From: Aureococcus anophagefferens | Lineage: Eukaryota > Sar > Pelagophyceae > Pelagomonadales > Pelagomonadaceae | Direction: 5' to 3' | Assembly: GCF_000186865.1 (NCBI RefSeq) | Contig: NW_008705590.1 | Location: forward strand, 267,331 to 331,330 | Length of the DNA stretch: 64,000 nucleotides | The notes under the pieces: generated by a model | Seen by the model: only the letters and a program-made list of their open reading frames with translations | The model's database searches: none | What the model was told of the DNA's origin: nothing | Program-made: the position numbers and the translations under genes | Shown here: positions 27,393 through 36,300 of the stretch, piece after piece | Layout: each line of letters opens with the position of its first letter | Numbering within the stretch: position 1 is the first letter of the stretch

Positions 27393-29807
27393 CTAGTGGT
27401 CGTCGAAGCGGCGCGCGGACGCGAGCGCGGTCGCGAGGGAGCCGTCGGCGAAGGCGGCGTAGAAGGTGAGGACGATGGCGGCGAGGACGGCGAGGAGCGC
27501 GTGCTGGAGGATCGCGGCGGGCCGCGCGTCGCCCGCCTGGGACCGGAGCGCGGCCGCGACGGCGAAGACGGCCGCGGCGACCTTGAGGTAGGCGACGTCG
27601 ATGCGCTCGTGCGCGTACGTCGCCGCGTCGGCCCCGGCGACGGCGTCCGCGGGCGCCTTGCGGCCCACGACCAGATCCAGGCCGTCCTGGCGCGACCCGT
27701 CGTAGATGGCCGCGCGCAGGCCGCGGACCGCGGCCGCGGCCCACCCGCCCGCGCGGTCCGCGAGCCGCGCCGCCGCGCCCCCACCCGCCGCGGGCGCCCA
27801 GCGCGCCGCCGTGCCCGCGCGGAGCACGGCGAGGGCGTCGGCGTGGCCCCGCCAGGCGGCGAGGAGCTGGCGCCGCGCGTAGGCCTCGTCGCCGAGCGCG
27901 ACGCGGTCCGGCCCGAGCGCCGCGTCGTCGCGCGCGGCGACCAAAGCGTCGCACGCGCACCGCGCCATGGCCTCGTCGACGTCGTCGATCTCGTCGCAGC
28001 CCACGAAGAGCACGACGCCGCTCACGTCGACGCCCCCCGGCTCCGCCGCGGCGCCGCGGCTCGCGACGCGGCGGCGGCGCACGTCGTGCGCCGCGGACAG
28101 ATCCCCCAGATCCGCGCCGGGCGCGACGACGACGTGGCGCACCTTGGCGCCGCGCGCCGCCGACGCGAGCACCGCCGCGGCGGCCTTGAGCCGCTGGCGC
28201 ACGGATTCCTGCCGCCCGCCGTCGACGGACGCCCAGGCCGCCGTCCGCGCGATGAGGTCGACCATCGTGACGAACGCGCCGCCGTACGTCGCCCGGAGCT
28301 GGTCGACGTGCGCCTCGAGCGCCGCGACGTCGCGCGCGTGCTGCGACGGCGCGGGCTTCGGTCCCGCCGCCGACGGCGCGCGGGGCCGCCGCGGCGACGC
28401 CGACGCGTCGGGCGCCGCGGGCGCGCCGCCGTCGTCGAGGGGCGCGAGCTCGGGCGTCGGCGCGAGCGTGGGCGCGAGGCTCGGCTTCCGCTGCGGCGAC
28501 GCCAAATTCGCGAACGACGACTTGCGCTTGAGCAGCGCGACGCGCGGCGCGACCTTGACGGCGTAGTCCAGCGGCAGCGGCGGGCTCGACCGCGCCAAGG
28601 TCACGGAGAAGGCCGCCGCGGGCGCGGCCCGGGATTTGGACGTCGCGACGAGCAGCTCCGTCTCCGCGGTCGCGGCGGCCTTGCACTGCGCGTCCAGGCC
28701 CCGCTTCGACAGGCGGCGGCCGCAGTGGTCCACGGCCGTCCGCGTGACGATGAGCGCGACGACGGCGGCGTCGCCCGCGGCCGTCGCGCCGAGATCCACC
28801 GCGTCGACGACGACGTGGCCCGCGACGGCGCACCACCGCGCGGCACCCGCGTCGACGAGCGCCTTGAGCGGGATCGCGTTCCAGAGCATGCGCGGGTCCG
28901 CGTGGTCGTAGAGGTAGGAGTCGCCGCCGCGGTCCGGCGCGTCGTCGTCGACGTCGCCGCGGCGCCGGACGCCGTCGTTCGCGACGACGGCCGCGGCCTC
29001 GGCCGCGGCGACGTCCGCGAGCTCGCAGACGCGCGGCGCCGTGTGCGTCGCCGCGGGCGACCGCGTGCTGTAGACCCAGGGCTGCTCGCTGAGGGCCCGG
29101 TGCAGGAGCCGCAGGCAGAGCTTCTCGTCGGCCTTCTGCTTCGAGTTGAGCCGCTTCGCGGACTTGGGCGCGACGGGCAGCACGCCGACCTTGGTCGCGC
29201 GGCGGAGCGCGCGGACGTCGAGCACGGCCTTGGGCCAGCGGAGCCGCGCGTCGTCGAGCAACGCCGCGTCGCCGCCGCGCCGGAGCACGGGCTCGCTCGA
29301 GAGCACGACGGCGACGTGCGGGCCGGACGTCATCTCGTAGACGCCGAGCACGGCCTCGCAGGGCACGCGGCCGCTCGCCTCGTGCGCGAGCTCCGGCGTG
29401 GCCCACTCGTAGGCGTCGTCGTCGGCCTCGGGGCTCGGCGGCGCCGGCGCCGGCGCGGGCGCGTCGGGAGCCTTGGCCTTCTTCTTCCCGAAGCCGAACT
29501 TGGGGCTCTTCTTCGGCGACTTCGGCCGCTTGCCCGCGGGGCTCAGGTCGCCGTCGGACTGCGAGCCGGGCGACTCCGGGCTCGCGGGCCGCCGCACCTT
29601 GACGGGCTGCACGACCTTCGCGACGACGCCGGCCTTGTTCGACGTCAGGAGCAGCGGCGCGAGGCCGGGCTCCGAGCTCTCCAGGAGCACGCCGTCGCCG
29701 TGCGCGCGCAGCCACCGCGTCGTGTTCGCCCAGCGCGGCGCGCGCGCGCGCGGCGGGGACGCCGCGCCCGGGGCGCCGCCCTTCACGGGCGTGACGGGCG
29801 GGGCCAT
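27393..29807 (-). CDS. SAC1-like phosphoinositide phosphatase with degenerate catalytic loop
   Basis: Single exon, 804 residues. SAC-domain landmarks appear in order: YSTRSPA; a DHADPRMLWN box like the family WN motif; ALIVTRTAVDHCGRRLSKRG matching the family SRR-HAGTR-RRG strand; a TLARSSPPLPLDY box; and LRAAIYDGSRQDGLDLVVG matching the family FRDGFRQDxIDLFLG motif. Two hydrophobic helices at the end (VAAAVFAVAAAL, LLAVLAAIVLTFYAAFA) match the paired membrane anchor of Sac1. At the expected catalytic CX5R(T/S) loop the sequence is VGCDEIDDVDEAMAR, without the Arg six residues after Cys. It is probably a pseudophosphatase. An N-terminal extension with a Lys/Pro/Ser-rich linker is extra. Confidence 0.7.
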   Translation of the reverse strand: MAPPVTPVKGGAPGAASPPRARAPRWANTTRWLRAHGDGVLLESSEPGLAPLLLTSNKAGVVAKVVQPVKVRRPASPESPGSQSDGDLSPAGKRPKSPKKSPKFGFGKKKAKAPDAPAPAPAPPSPEADDDAYEWATPELAHEASGRVPCEAVLGVYEMTSGPHVAVVLSSEPVLRRGGDAALLDDARLRWPKAVLDVRALRRATKVGVLPVAPKSAKRLNSKQKADEKLCLRLLHRALSEQPWVYSTRSPAATHTAPRVCELADVAAAEAAAVVANDGVRRRGDVDDDAPDRGGDSYLYDHADPRMLWNAIPLKALVDAGAARWCAVAGHVVVDAVDLGATAAGDAAVVALIVTRTAVDHCGRRLSKRGLDAQCKAAATAETELLVATSKSRAAPAAAFSVTLARSSPPLPLDYAVKVAPRVALLKRKSSFANLASPQRKPSLAPTLAPTPELAPLDDGGAPAAPDASASPRRPRAPSAAGPKPAPSQHARDVAALEAHVDQLRATYGGAFVTMVDLIARTAAWASVDGGRQESVRQRLKAAAAVLASAARGAKVRHVVVAPGADLGDLSAAHDVRRRRVASRGAAAEPGGVDVSGVVLFVGCDEIDDVDEAMARCACDALVAARDDAALGPDRVALGDEAYARRQLLAAWRGHADALAVLRAGTAARWAPAAGGGAAARLADRAGGWAAAAVRGLRAAIYDGSRQDGLDLVVGRKAPADAVAGADAATYAHERIDVAYLKVAAAVFAVAAALRSQAGDARPAAILQHALLAVLAAIVLTFYAAFADGSLATALASARRFDDH

Positions 29808-30182
29808 CGATCACACGCGCGGCACGAGGGGCTGCTTCGCGGCGCGCGCGGGCCGCTTCGATGCGTCGGGCGGCGGTGGCGGCGGCGCGTCGACGAGCGC
29901 GTCGATTGATGCCACACAGGCCGCGACTCTGTGATTTATCCACAGGCCCGGCAAGTGCAACACGAATCTTCAACTTGCACTGCAACCCGGGCGCCGCTCT
30001 CGCAGCCCGACGCAGCAAGACGAGCCCGCGGCAACGCCGGAGGAGGAACAAGCGAGAGTCTTCGAGTACATGTTCGCCCAGAGCCCATTCCTCGTGCACG
30101 ACTGAGGGCTGCCCGAATTGCAATCCTCGGCAGCCCGCCTCGGCTGCCCGAATTGCAGACCTCGGCGGCCCGAATCCCCGGG
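29808..30182. other. Divergent intergenic region, SAC gene / GH92 gene
   Basis: No gene seen. The 15-bp string GCTGCCCGAATTGCA occurs at 30108-30122 and again at 30143-30157, with a looser third copy near 30166. Two CCACAG-type fragments near 29912 and 29948 resemble family B introner ends, but no full element is present. Confidence 0.4.
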
Positions 30183-32790
30183 ATGGGACGCGCGCCGCCC
30201 TGGTGGTGCGCCCTCGCCGCCGCCGCGGCGCCGACGGACCACGTCGACGTCTTCGTCGGCACGGTGAAGACCGGCAACACGTTCCCGGGCGCGACGTGGC
30301 CCCACGGCCTCGCGCAGCTGTCGCCGATCCTGGAGCCGCCGCGGGGCATGCTCTGGCACTACAACTCGGGCTACCACGTCGAGCCCGGCGCGACGTCGTC
30401 GCGGGCCCGGGGCATGGGCCACACGGCGCTCTCGGGCACGGGCCTCAACGACGGCGGCGACTTCGTGCTGCGGCCCTGCGAGCGCCTAGCGCGGCTCGAC
30501 CACGGCTCCGAGACCGCGCGGCCGGGCTTCTACGCGGCGAGGTTCGCCTGCGAGGGCGGCGGCGGCGCGGCGACGATGGCCGCGGCCGCCGCGCCGCGCG
30601 GCGGCGTCTTCGAGGTCGACTTCGACGGCGACGGCGACGTCGTGTCGCTCTACCTCGACGCGGCGTCGCCCCTCGACGCGGTCCTCGAGGCCTCCGCGGC
30701 CGTCAAGGGCGCGACGCTCGCCGCGACGCGGTCCTCGAGGCACACGCACCACTGCGCGGCGGACCACGCGACCTTTCTCCACGCGACGTTCTCGTCGCCG
30801 CCGTCGCTGGCCCAGCTCTCGGCGACGCTCTGGCGCCTCTCGTTCCGGCGCGGCGACGGGCCGCTCGTCGTCGCCGTCGGCCTGAGCCACGCCTCCGCGG
30901 CGGGCGCGGCGCGCAACGCGCCGCAAACGCCCGCGTCGCTCGCGGGCCAGGCCGACGCCGCGGACGGACAAGGGTGATTCAACGTCGCTTCAACGTGAGT
31001 GTTCCGCGCGCGCGCGTTCCGGAAAAAGCATCCACGCGTCGAGACCGTTCCGAGAGATGATCGCTCGTCCAAAAATCAGCCGAAACGAGTGGAAACCGGC
31101 CGAGCTAGGAGCCTTTGAAGTTGGGAATTTCGCACTCTTGTCCTGCCCAGGCCGACGCCGCGGACGCCGCCTGGGCCGCGCTCCTCGGCCGCGCGCGCGT
31201 CCGCGGCGACGACGGCGACGTCGGCCGCTTCTACACGGCGCTCTACCACGCGTTCCTCGGGCCGACGCTCTTCTCCGACGCCGACGGGTCCTACGTCGCC
31301 CGCGGCGCGCGGAGGCGCGCGGCCGAGGGCCGCGCGATCTACTCCACCTTCTCCCTCTGGGACACGTACCGCGCGGCCGCGCCGCTCGGCCTGCTCCTCG
31401 AGCCGGAGCGCGCCGCGGACTACGCGCGGAGCCTCCTCGCGTTCTCCACGGAGGACAAGGTGCTCCCGCGCTGGGTCTTGTTCGGCAAGGACACGGGCTG
31501 CGCGCGCGCGGCGTCCGAGGCGCCCGCCCGAGGCGACGTTTTTTTCGACAGGCATGTCGGGCTACCCCGCGGCCGTGGTCTTGGCGGACGCCGTGCTCAA
31601 GAATCGGTCGGAGTTCCCGCCGGGCCTCGCGGCGCGCGCGGCGGAGCACGCGATCGCGACGGCGCGCGCCTTCGACCCGGCGCTGCGCCGCAACGCCCAC
31701 CTGCCGAGCACGCAGGGCTTCTCCGTGTGCCGCGGCGGCGTCCCGGCGCGCGCGACGGACCCGCCGCCACCGGTCGCCGCCCGCGCAGGTCGCGGGGCCT
31801 GGAGGCCGCCGTCGCGGACAAGTGCGTGTCGCGCCTCGCGGCGCGCTCGGCGACGCCGCCGCCGCGGCCGAGTTCGAGCGGCGCGCGGGGCTCTACCGCG
31901 AGTACTACGACGCGGACCGCAGGCTCATGGCCGCGCGCGAGCCCGGCGGCGCCTTCGTCGCGGCCGCGGGCGAGGCCTTCGACCCCGCGGGCGCCTTCGA
32001 GGAGGGCACGCCGCTCCAGTACACGTTCATGGTCCCCGGGGACGCGGAGGGCCTCGCCGCGCTCCTCGGCGGGCCCGACGCGCTCGGCGACCGCCTCGAC
32101 GACTACTTCCTCCGCGCGTCCATGGCCAACCCGACGCGCCAGCTCGACCTCACGACGGGCACCATCGGCGGCCACTGCCAGGGCAACGAGCCGGGCCACC
32201 ACGCGCCCTACCTCTACAACGTCGCGAACCGGCCCTGGCGGACCGCGGAGACGATCGACGCGATCAACGAGCTCTACACGGCGTCGGAGATCCCCGGCAA
32301 CGACGACGTCGGCCAGACGTCCGCGTGGTTCGCCTGGTCCGCGCTCGGCCTGTACCCGGTGGACCCCTGCGGCGACCGCCTCCACCTCGGGAAGCCGCTC
32401 TTCATGCGCGCGGACGTTGACGTCCGCGCCACCCTCGACGGCGCGGCGCGCGTGCTGACGATCCTCGGCGACGGCTGCCGCGACCGCGGCGCCCACGTCC
32501 AGTCCGTCTGGTTCGAGGGCTCTCGCGTCGCGGCGCACGAGGTCGCCTGGGCCGACGTGGCCAACGGCGGCGTGCTGCGCTTCGTCTGCGGCGCGCCGGC
32601 CGTCGACTACGCGACCGCGCCGCCGCCGCCGGCGCCGCGGCTCCGCGCGGCCGCCGCCGGCCGCGGCCCGCCGCTCGCGGCGCGCGGCGCGGCGGCCGCG
32701 GCCGTCGCCGCCGTCCTGCTCCTCGCGCGGCGGAGCTGCCGGCAGGGCGCGAGCGCCATCGCCGCGCCGCCGCCCGCGAAAGAGATGTAG
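30183..32790 (+). CDS. GH92 alpha-mannosidase, membrane-anchored, apparent frameshift
   Basis: Exons 30183-30950, 31151-31499, 31552-31726 and 31789-32790, about 764 residues. GH92 enzymes are Ca-dependent exo-alpha-1,2-mannosidases. Landmarks: DHVDVFVGTVKTGNTFPGAT at the N-terminus, SGTGLNDGGDF, YSTFSLWDTYRA, KDTGC|MSGYPAAVVLADAVLK, GTIGGHCQGNEPGHHAPYLY and DDVGQTSAWFAWSALGLYP. A leader (PPWWCALAAAAA) and a C-terminal helix with basic tail suggest a Golgi or surface enzyme. Introns: a 200-bp family A introner (GC donor), 52 bp (GC donor) and 62 bp (GT donor). At about 31838-31846 one base appears missing between CVSRLA and LGDAAAAAEF; no intron fits there. Confidence 0.85.
30951..31150 (-). 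mobile_element. Introner element, family A, in GH92 gene (converted left end)
   Basis: Intron of exactly 200 bp, phase 0, GC donor, CAG acceptor. The flanking direct repeat is 16 bp (GCCGACGCCGCGGACG) rather than 8. The extra 8 bases occupy the place of the first 8 element bases, so the left TIR starts only at GACAAG while the right end keeps CTTGTCCTGCCCAG. Core orientation is opposite to the gene. Confidence 0.88.
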
Positions 32791-33334
32791 GTCGCGAGAC
32801 GCCGGCTAAAGGGAGCCGTGTTGTGATGTCGTGGTGCCGATGCCGCTTGTTTGTGCGCTCCTCGGGAGCCCCCCCGAGGCCCGGTGCGGCTTTAGTGGGC
32901 CCCCCATGCCTTGCTCGCCGGCACCCCACGAACCCCCCTGGATAAGCAACCCCCCATGCCGGTGTGCGTCGCCTAATGCGCCCGAGACTCGAGAAACGCT
33001 AGGACGAGCGTCCCGATCGAGTTGACAGCTTCTTCTCTTGCGCGCGCGCGGCGTCACATGCCACCCACCCTCCCGCCCGGCCCTTCTCCATTCTGGGGGG
33101 GGGGCATCATGGCCTCGTCGAGAGCCCGTGGAACGAGAGCGCCCGTTTCGCAAGTGCGGCTCGAGGGCCGCGGCGAGATCGAGCACGCGCGGACACCCCG
33201 AGCGCGAGGTGCCCGCGCGCATGCGCGAGCCGAGAGCTTGCGCGGGGGCGCCGGCGCGGGCGTGGCGAGAAATCGCTTCGCGGTCGCGCGGTCGCGCTCG
33301 TTCGACGAAACGAGTGCCGTCCTCGTAGGTCAAG
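32791..33334. other. Intergenic region upstream of EF-hand/sulfotransferase gene
   Basis: I see no supportable gene. It contains a C-run-rich patch near 32860-32960 with the string CCCCCCATGCC repeated, and a G-run at 33097-33105. Short open frames are low-complexity. Confidence 0.4.
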
Positions 33335-34729
33335 ATGGTGTGTGTGTGGCGACTTGTCCTGGCGACGTTCGCGTGCGTGGGGAAGTCCGAGGGGTTCTGC
33401 TGCTGGTGGTCTGCGACGGGGGACCCGTGCGACTGCTCGGAGACGTCGAAGGCCAGCAACCTCGCGACCTCTCTAGCGTGCGTCGACGGCGGAGGCTCGT
33501 GGTGCTCGGAGGACGGCGAGCAGTCCGCGCCGGAGGACGGCGAGCAGTCCGCAGCGGTCCGGCGAGGCAGGGCCGTCCGCGCGCGTCCGGGGCCGCGCCA
33601 CAAAGCGCCGGTCGGCCGTTTTCACGCCGGGGCTCCGCCGCGCACCATCGCGGCGCCGGCCTACAGCGAGGAGGAGGTGAGCGCCCTGCGCGGCATCTTC
33701 GCGCTCTACGACCCCGACGGCACGGGCGAGATCGGGTCGAACGACCTCGAGAACCTGTTCAAGAAGATTGGCTTCTTCAATTATGCCGCCGTCGAGCTCA
33801 TCAAGCAGTTCGACGTCGAGGAGCCGAAGACGATCGACTTCGCCAAGTTCCTGGAGATGGTCAAGGCGGGCCAGCCGGACCAGCCCGGCGAGGAGCCCGA
33901 CCGGAAGCCGCTCGATGGCGGCGAGCAGTCCGCGCCGGAGGACGGCTCCTCCTCGTGCGCGTGCCGCTCGATTATGGCGGGGATCATCGACGAGTGGTGC
34001 CAGCTGTCCGATTGCGATCCTGCATTTGCCGCGCAGTGCTCTTCTGCGTGCCCGACGGCGCCAGGAGCGACGCCGGATGGGTGTGAACGAAATTGGTTAT
34101 TTCAAGTCAGCACCGGTCGTTCCGGAAGCACGAGTCTAATGGCGATGTTGAACGATCTCCCAAATGTCTACATCGCGGGCGAAAATGATGGTTTATTTGA
34201 ATCCTTGTACGCCTTACACAAGTCGAGCATTCGTACTGAACGCGAGAGCAAGAACGGGGTCTACCATGGTGCGTGGTGGCACCATCCTGTTGAGAGATCA
34301 AAACTTAGACGGAGCGCGCGAACCTACGTTGAATCTGCCATCGGTCTCAAACAAAATCAAAACTACACATGGGTCGGCTTTAAAGAAATCCGATTCAGAA
34401 CTGCCGACGAGTTGGACTATATTTTGTCTCTTTTTCCTTGCTCCAAAGTTATCGTCAATATTCGTCGAGACGTCGCTCAACAACAGAAATCCGCGTTCGA
34501 AAAAACAATCCCCATTTGGAAACTCAAATCTCACAACGATATGCTCTTAAAATGGAGCACAAAACATCGTAATCGCGTCTTCACGCTCGCTTTAGAAGAC
34601 TTTACCCTTGCCAACTTGAATCGTCTGGCGGTTTGGCTCGACTTTCCAAACTGTCATTTCAAACAAATCGCTCATGCGAACCGCGACGGTGGGTATGGAG
34701 CTGATAATCGTCACTTTGTGACTTGTTGA
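33335..34729 (+). CDS. EF-hand domain fused to a sulfotransferase; mosaic base composition
   Basis: Single exon, 464 residues. Signal peptide-like MVCVWRLVLATFACVGKSEG, then a Cys-rich segment, a short repeated EDGEQSAPEDG element, and one EF-hand pair (DPDGTGEIGSND loop near residue 127, weaker IDFAKFLEM partner). From about residue 250 it is a PAPS-dependent sulfotransferase: 5'-phosphosulfate loop FQVSTGRSGSTSL, and 3'-phosphate site VIVNIRRDVAQQQKSAF with Arg and Ser. Two 60-base rows counted by hand in the sulfotransferase half are about 45-47% GC, while the EF-hand half and neighbouring genes are near 70%. The C-terminal half therefore looks recently acquired and fused. Probably secretory-pathway; acceptor substrate unknown. 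Confidence 0.75.
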   Translation: MVCVWRLVLATFACVGKSEGFCCWWSATGDPCDCSETSKASNLATSLACVDGGGSWCSEDGEQSAPEDGEQSAAVRRGRAVRARPGPRHKAPVGRFHAGAPPRTIAAPAYSEEEVSALRGIFALYDPDGTGEIGSNDLENLFKKIGFFNYAAVELIKQFDVEEPKTIDFAKFLEMVKAGQPDQPGEEPDRKPLDGGEQSAPEDGSSSCACRSIMAGIIDEWCQLSDCDPAFAAQCSSACPTAPGATPDGCERNWLFQVSTGRSGSTSLMAMLNDLPNVYIAGENDGLFESLYALHKSSIRTERESKNGVYHGAWWHHPVERSKLRRSARTYVESAIGLKQNQNYTWVGFKEIRFRTADELDYILSLFPCSKVIVNIRRDVAQQQKSAFEKTIPIWKLKSHNDMLLKWSTKHRNRVFTLALEDFTLANLNRLAVWLDFPNCHFKQIAHANRDGGYGADNRHFVTC

Positions 34730-34945
34730 AATACAAACCCTCACACGCGAATTCTACTCACTATAAAAACTCATTTCTCTCCCCCACATGAATGCTCATA
34801 TACTCGTACTCGGGAGGTCTGAGGGACCGCACGCGTCGGCGCTGGGATTCGACGACAGGGCCGTCGATCCATAACGAGGCCCCCTCCTCGGGATATGCTA
34901 CTCGCCTGTGTGCGAATCAGGTGCGCATCTTCGCCTTAGGCGCCC

Positions 34946-36208
34946 CTACCACGGGCTCTCTCTCACGGGGCGTCTCCGCGCGCACGATCCGCGGGCGTGG
35001 TACGCGTCGGCGACGTCGGCGGCGAAGGGGGCGACGCAGGCGACGGCGCCGACGGCGACCGCGGCGGCCTTGGCCGCGCCGACGACGCGGTCGATGGGCG
35101 CGTCCGGGACGAGGCCCCGCGCCGCCTGCCTGCCGCCGTCCGCCGCGACGGCCGCGAGCGCCCAGGCGACGACGAAGCCGTAGAGCGGGTCGCCCGTCGT
35201 CCGGAGCACGTAGGCCGCCGCGGCCGCGGCGACGGCCACGGAGCCGAGGGCCCCGGCCTCCTTGACCCGGAGGTCCGCGCCGCGGAGCGCGAGGTACTTG
35301 TTGATGTTCACGAGCGTCGCGCACGTGACCCACGCGAAGTGGAGCGACAACGGCCAGCGCACGAGGAGGTCGTTGCGCAGGCCCCGGAGCGGGCCCGCGG
35401 CGTAGAGGTCGAGCCCCTGGAGCGCCGCGTGGGCCTTGCCGAGGAAGAACGCCGTCGCGGCCAGCGCCGCCGACGGGATCCAGAGCGCGCCGGGGCCGCA
35501 GACCGACGGCCGGAACAGCCCGCACCAGGCGACCTGGCAGAGCGTGCCCGCGCACCAGGGCGCGGCGATGGCCGCGCCGACGTCGAAGACGGGGTGGCCC
35601 GGGTCCGCGGCCGTGACCAAAAGCATAGTGACGCACTCGCCGAGGAAGATGGGGCCCCAGATCGCAAAGGCCCAGCCCGCGGGCGCGAGCAGGTTCGCCG
35701 TCGCCGCCGTCGGCGCGCCGTCGCCGCCGCCGTCGTAGCGGCCGGGCACCATGACGGCGACGTTGTTCAGCGTCCAGCACGCCGCGACGGCCGCCTGCCA
35801 CGGCGCGGGACCCCGGCGGGCGACCGCCGCGCGGACCGCCGTCGTCGCCAGGCCCGCGGCGGCGTAGGCCGCGACGACCTTCGGCGACAGCGGCGGCTGG
35901 GCCGGCCGCGCGTCGCCGCCGCGCAGGCCTTCGAGCGCGGCGCCGTTGCCGCGCGCCTCGGCGTGCGAGCGTTGCAGCTCGGTGATGTATGCGGCGGCAC
36001 TGAGGCCTTCGAGCTCAACGTCCGCGCGCTCGAGCGCTCCGCGCCGTTGCTGCGCAGCTCGACGCCAGGCGTACGCGGCGGCGCTGATGCCTTCGAGCGC
36101 GGAGTGCTCCGCGCCGTTGCTGCGCAGCTCGCTGACGCCAGGCGGACCGCGAGGCTCGTGCAAGGCCGTCGCCGAGCACGCGAGAAGTAGGATCTTTGAG
36201 AGAGCCAT
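34946..36208 (-). CDS. Multi-pass membrane protein, weakly TspO/MBR-like
   Basis: 420 residues from ATG 36208. Signal or leader MALSKILLLACSATAL, then two near-copies of an ALEGxSAAAY motif; the DNA there carries a direct duplication (about 36040-36073 and 36109-36145 share GCTCCGCGCCGTTGCTGCGC). Then seven or more hydrophobic helices, including GWAFAIWGPIFLGECVTMLL, which resembles the FxIWxxIY signature of TspO/MBR-type proteins, and LHFAWVTCATLVNINKYLAL. It may be a plastid or secretory membrane protein binding a tetrapyrrole or lipid; that rests on the single motif. The C-terminus is basic. Confidence 0.5.
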   Translation of the reverse strand: MALSKILLLACSATALHEPRGPPGVSELRSNGAEHSALEGISAAAYAWRRAAQQRRGALERADVELEGLSAAAYITELQRSHAEARGNGAALEGLRGGDARPAQPPLSPKVVAAYAAAGLATTAVRAAVARRGPAPWQAAVAACWTLNNVAVMVPGRYDGGGDGAPTAATANLLAPAGWAFAIWGPIFLGECVTMLLVTAADPGHPVFDVGAAIAAPWCAGTLCQVAWCGLFRPSVCGPGALWIPSAALAATAFFLGKAHAALQGLDLYAAGPLRGLRNDLLVRWPLSLHFAWVTCATLVNINKYLALRGADLRVKEAGALGSVAVAAAAAAYVLRTTGDPLYGFVVAWALAAVAADGGRQAARGLVPDAPIDRVVGAAKAAAVAVGAVACVAPFAADVADAYHARGSCARRRPVRESPW

Positions 36209-36300
36209 TTGAGTTGGCAGCGTCAACGTCGTTCTTGAACTTCAATCAATTGATTGAGACCTCACCTGATCCGTATTCACCAAAGCAATTAGGTAGTACG

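Noticed and set aside
29905..29960. CCACAG fragments resembling family B ends upstream of GH92
   Set aside because: Only about 10 bases match and no core or second end is present; probably chance.
36030..36150. Direct repeats in the 5' part of the TspO-like gene as a mobile element
   Set aside because: They are a short coding duplication (ALEGxSAAAY twice) with no TIR or TSD.
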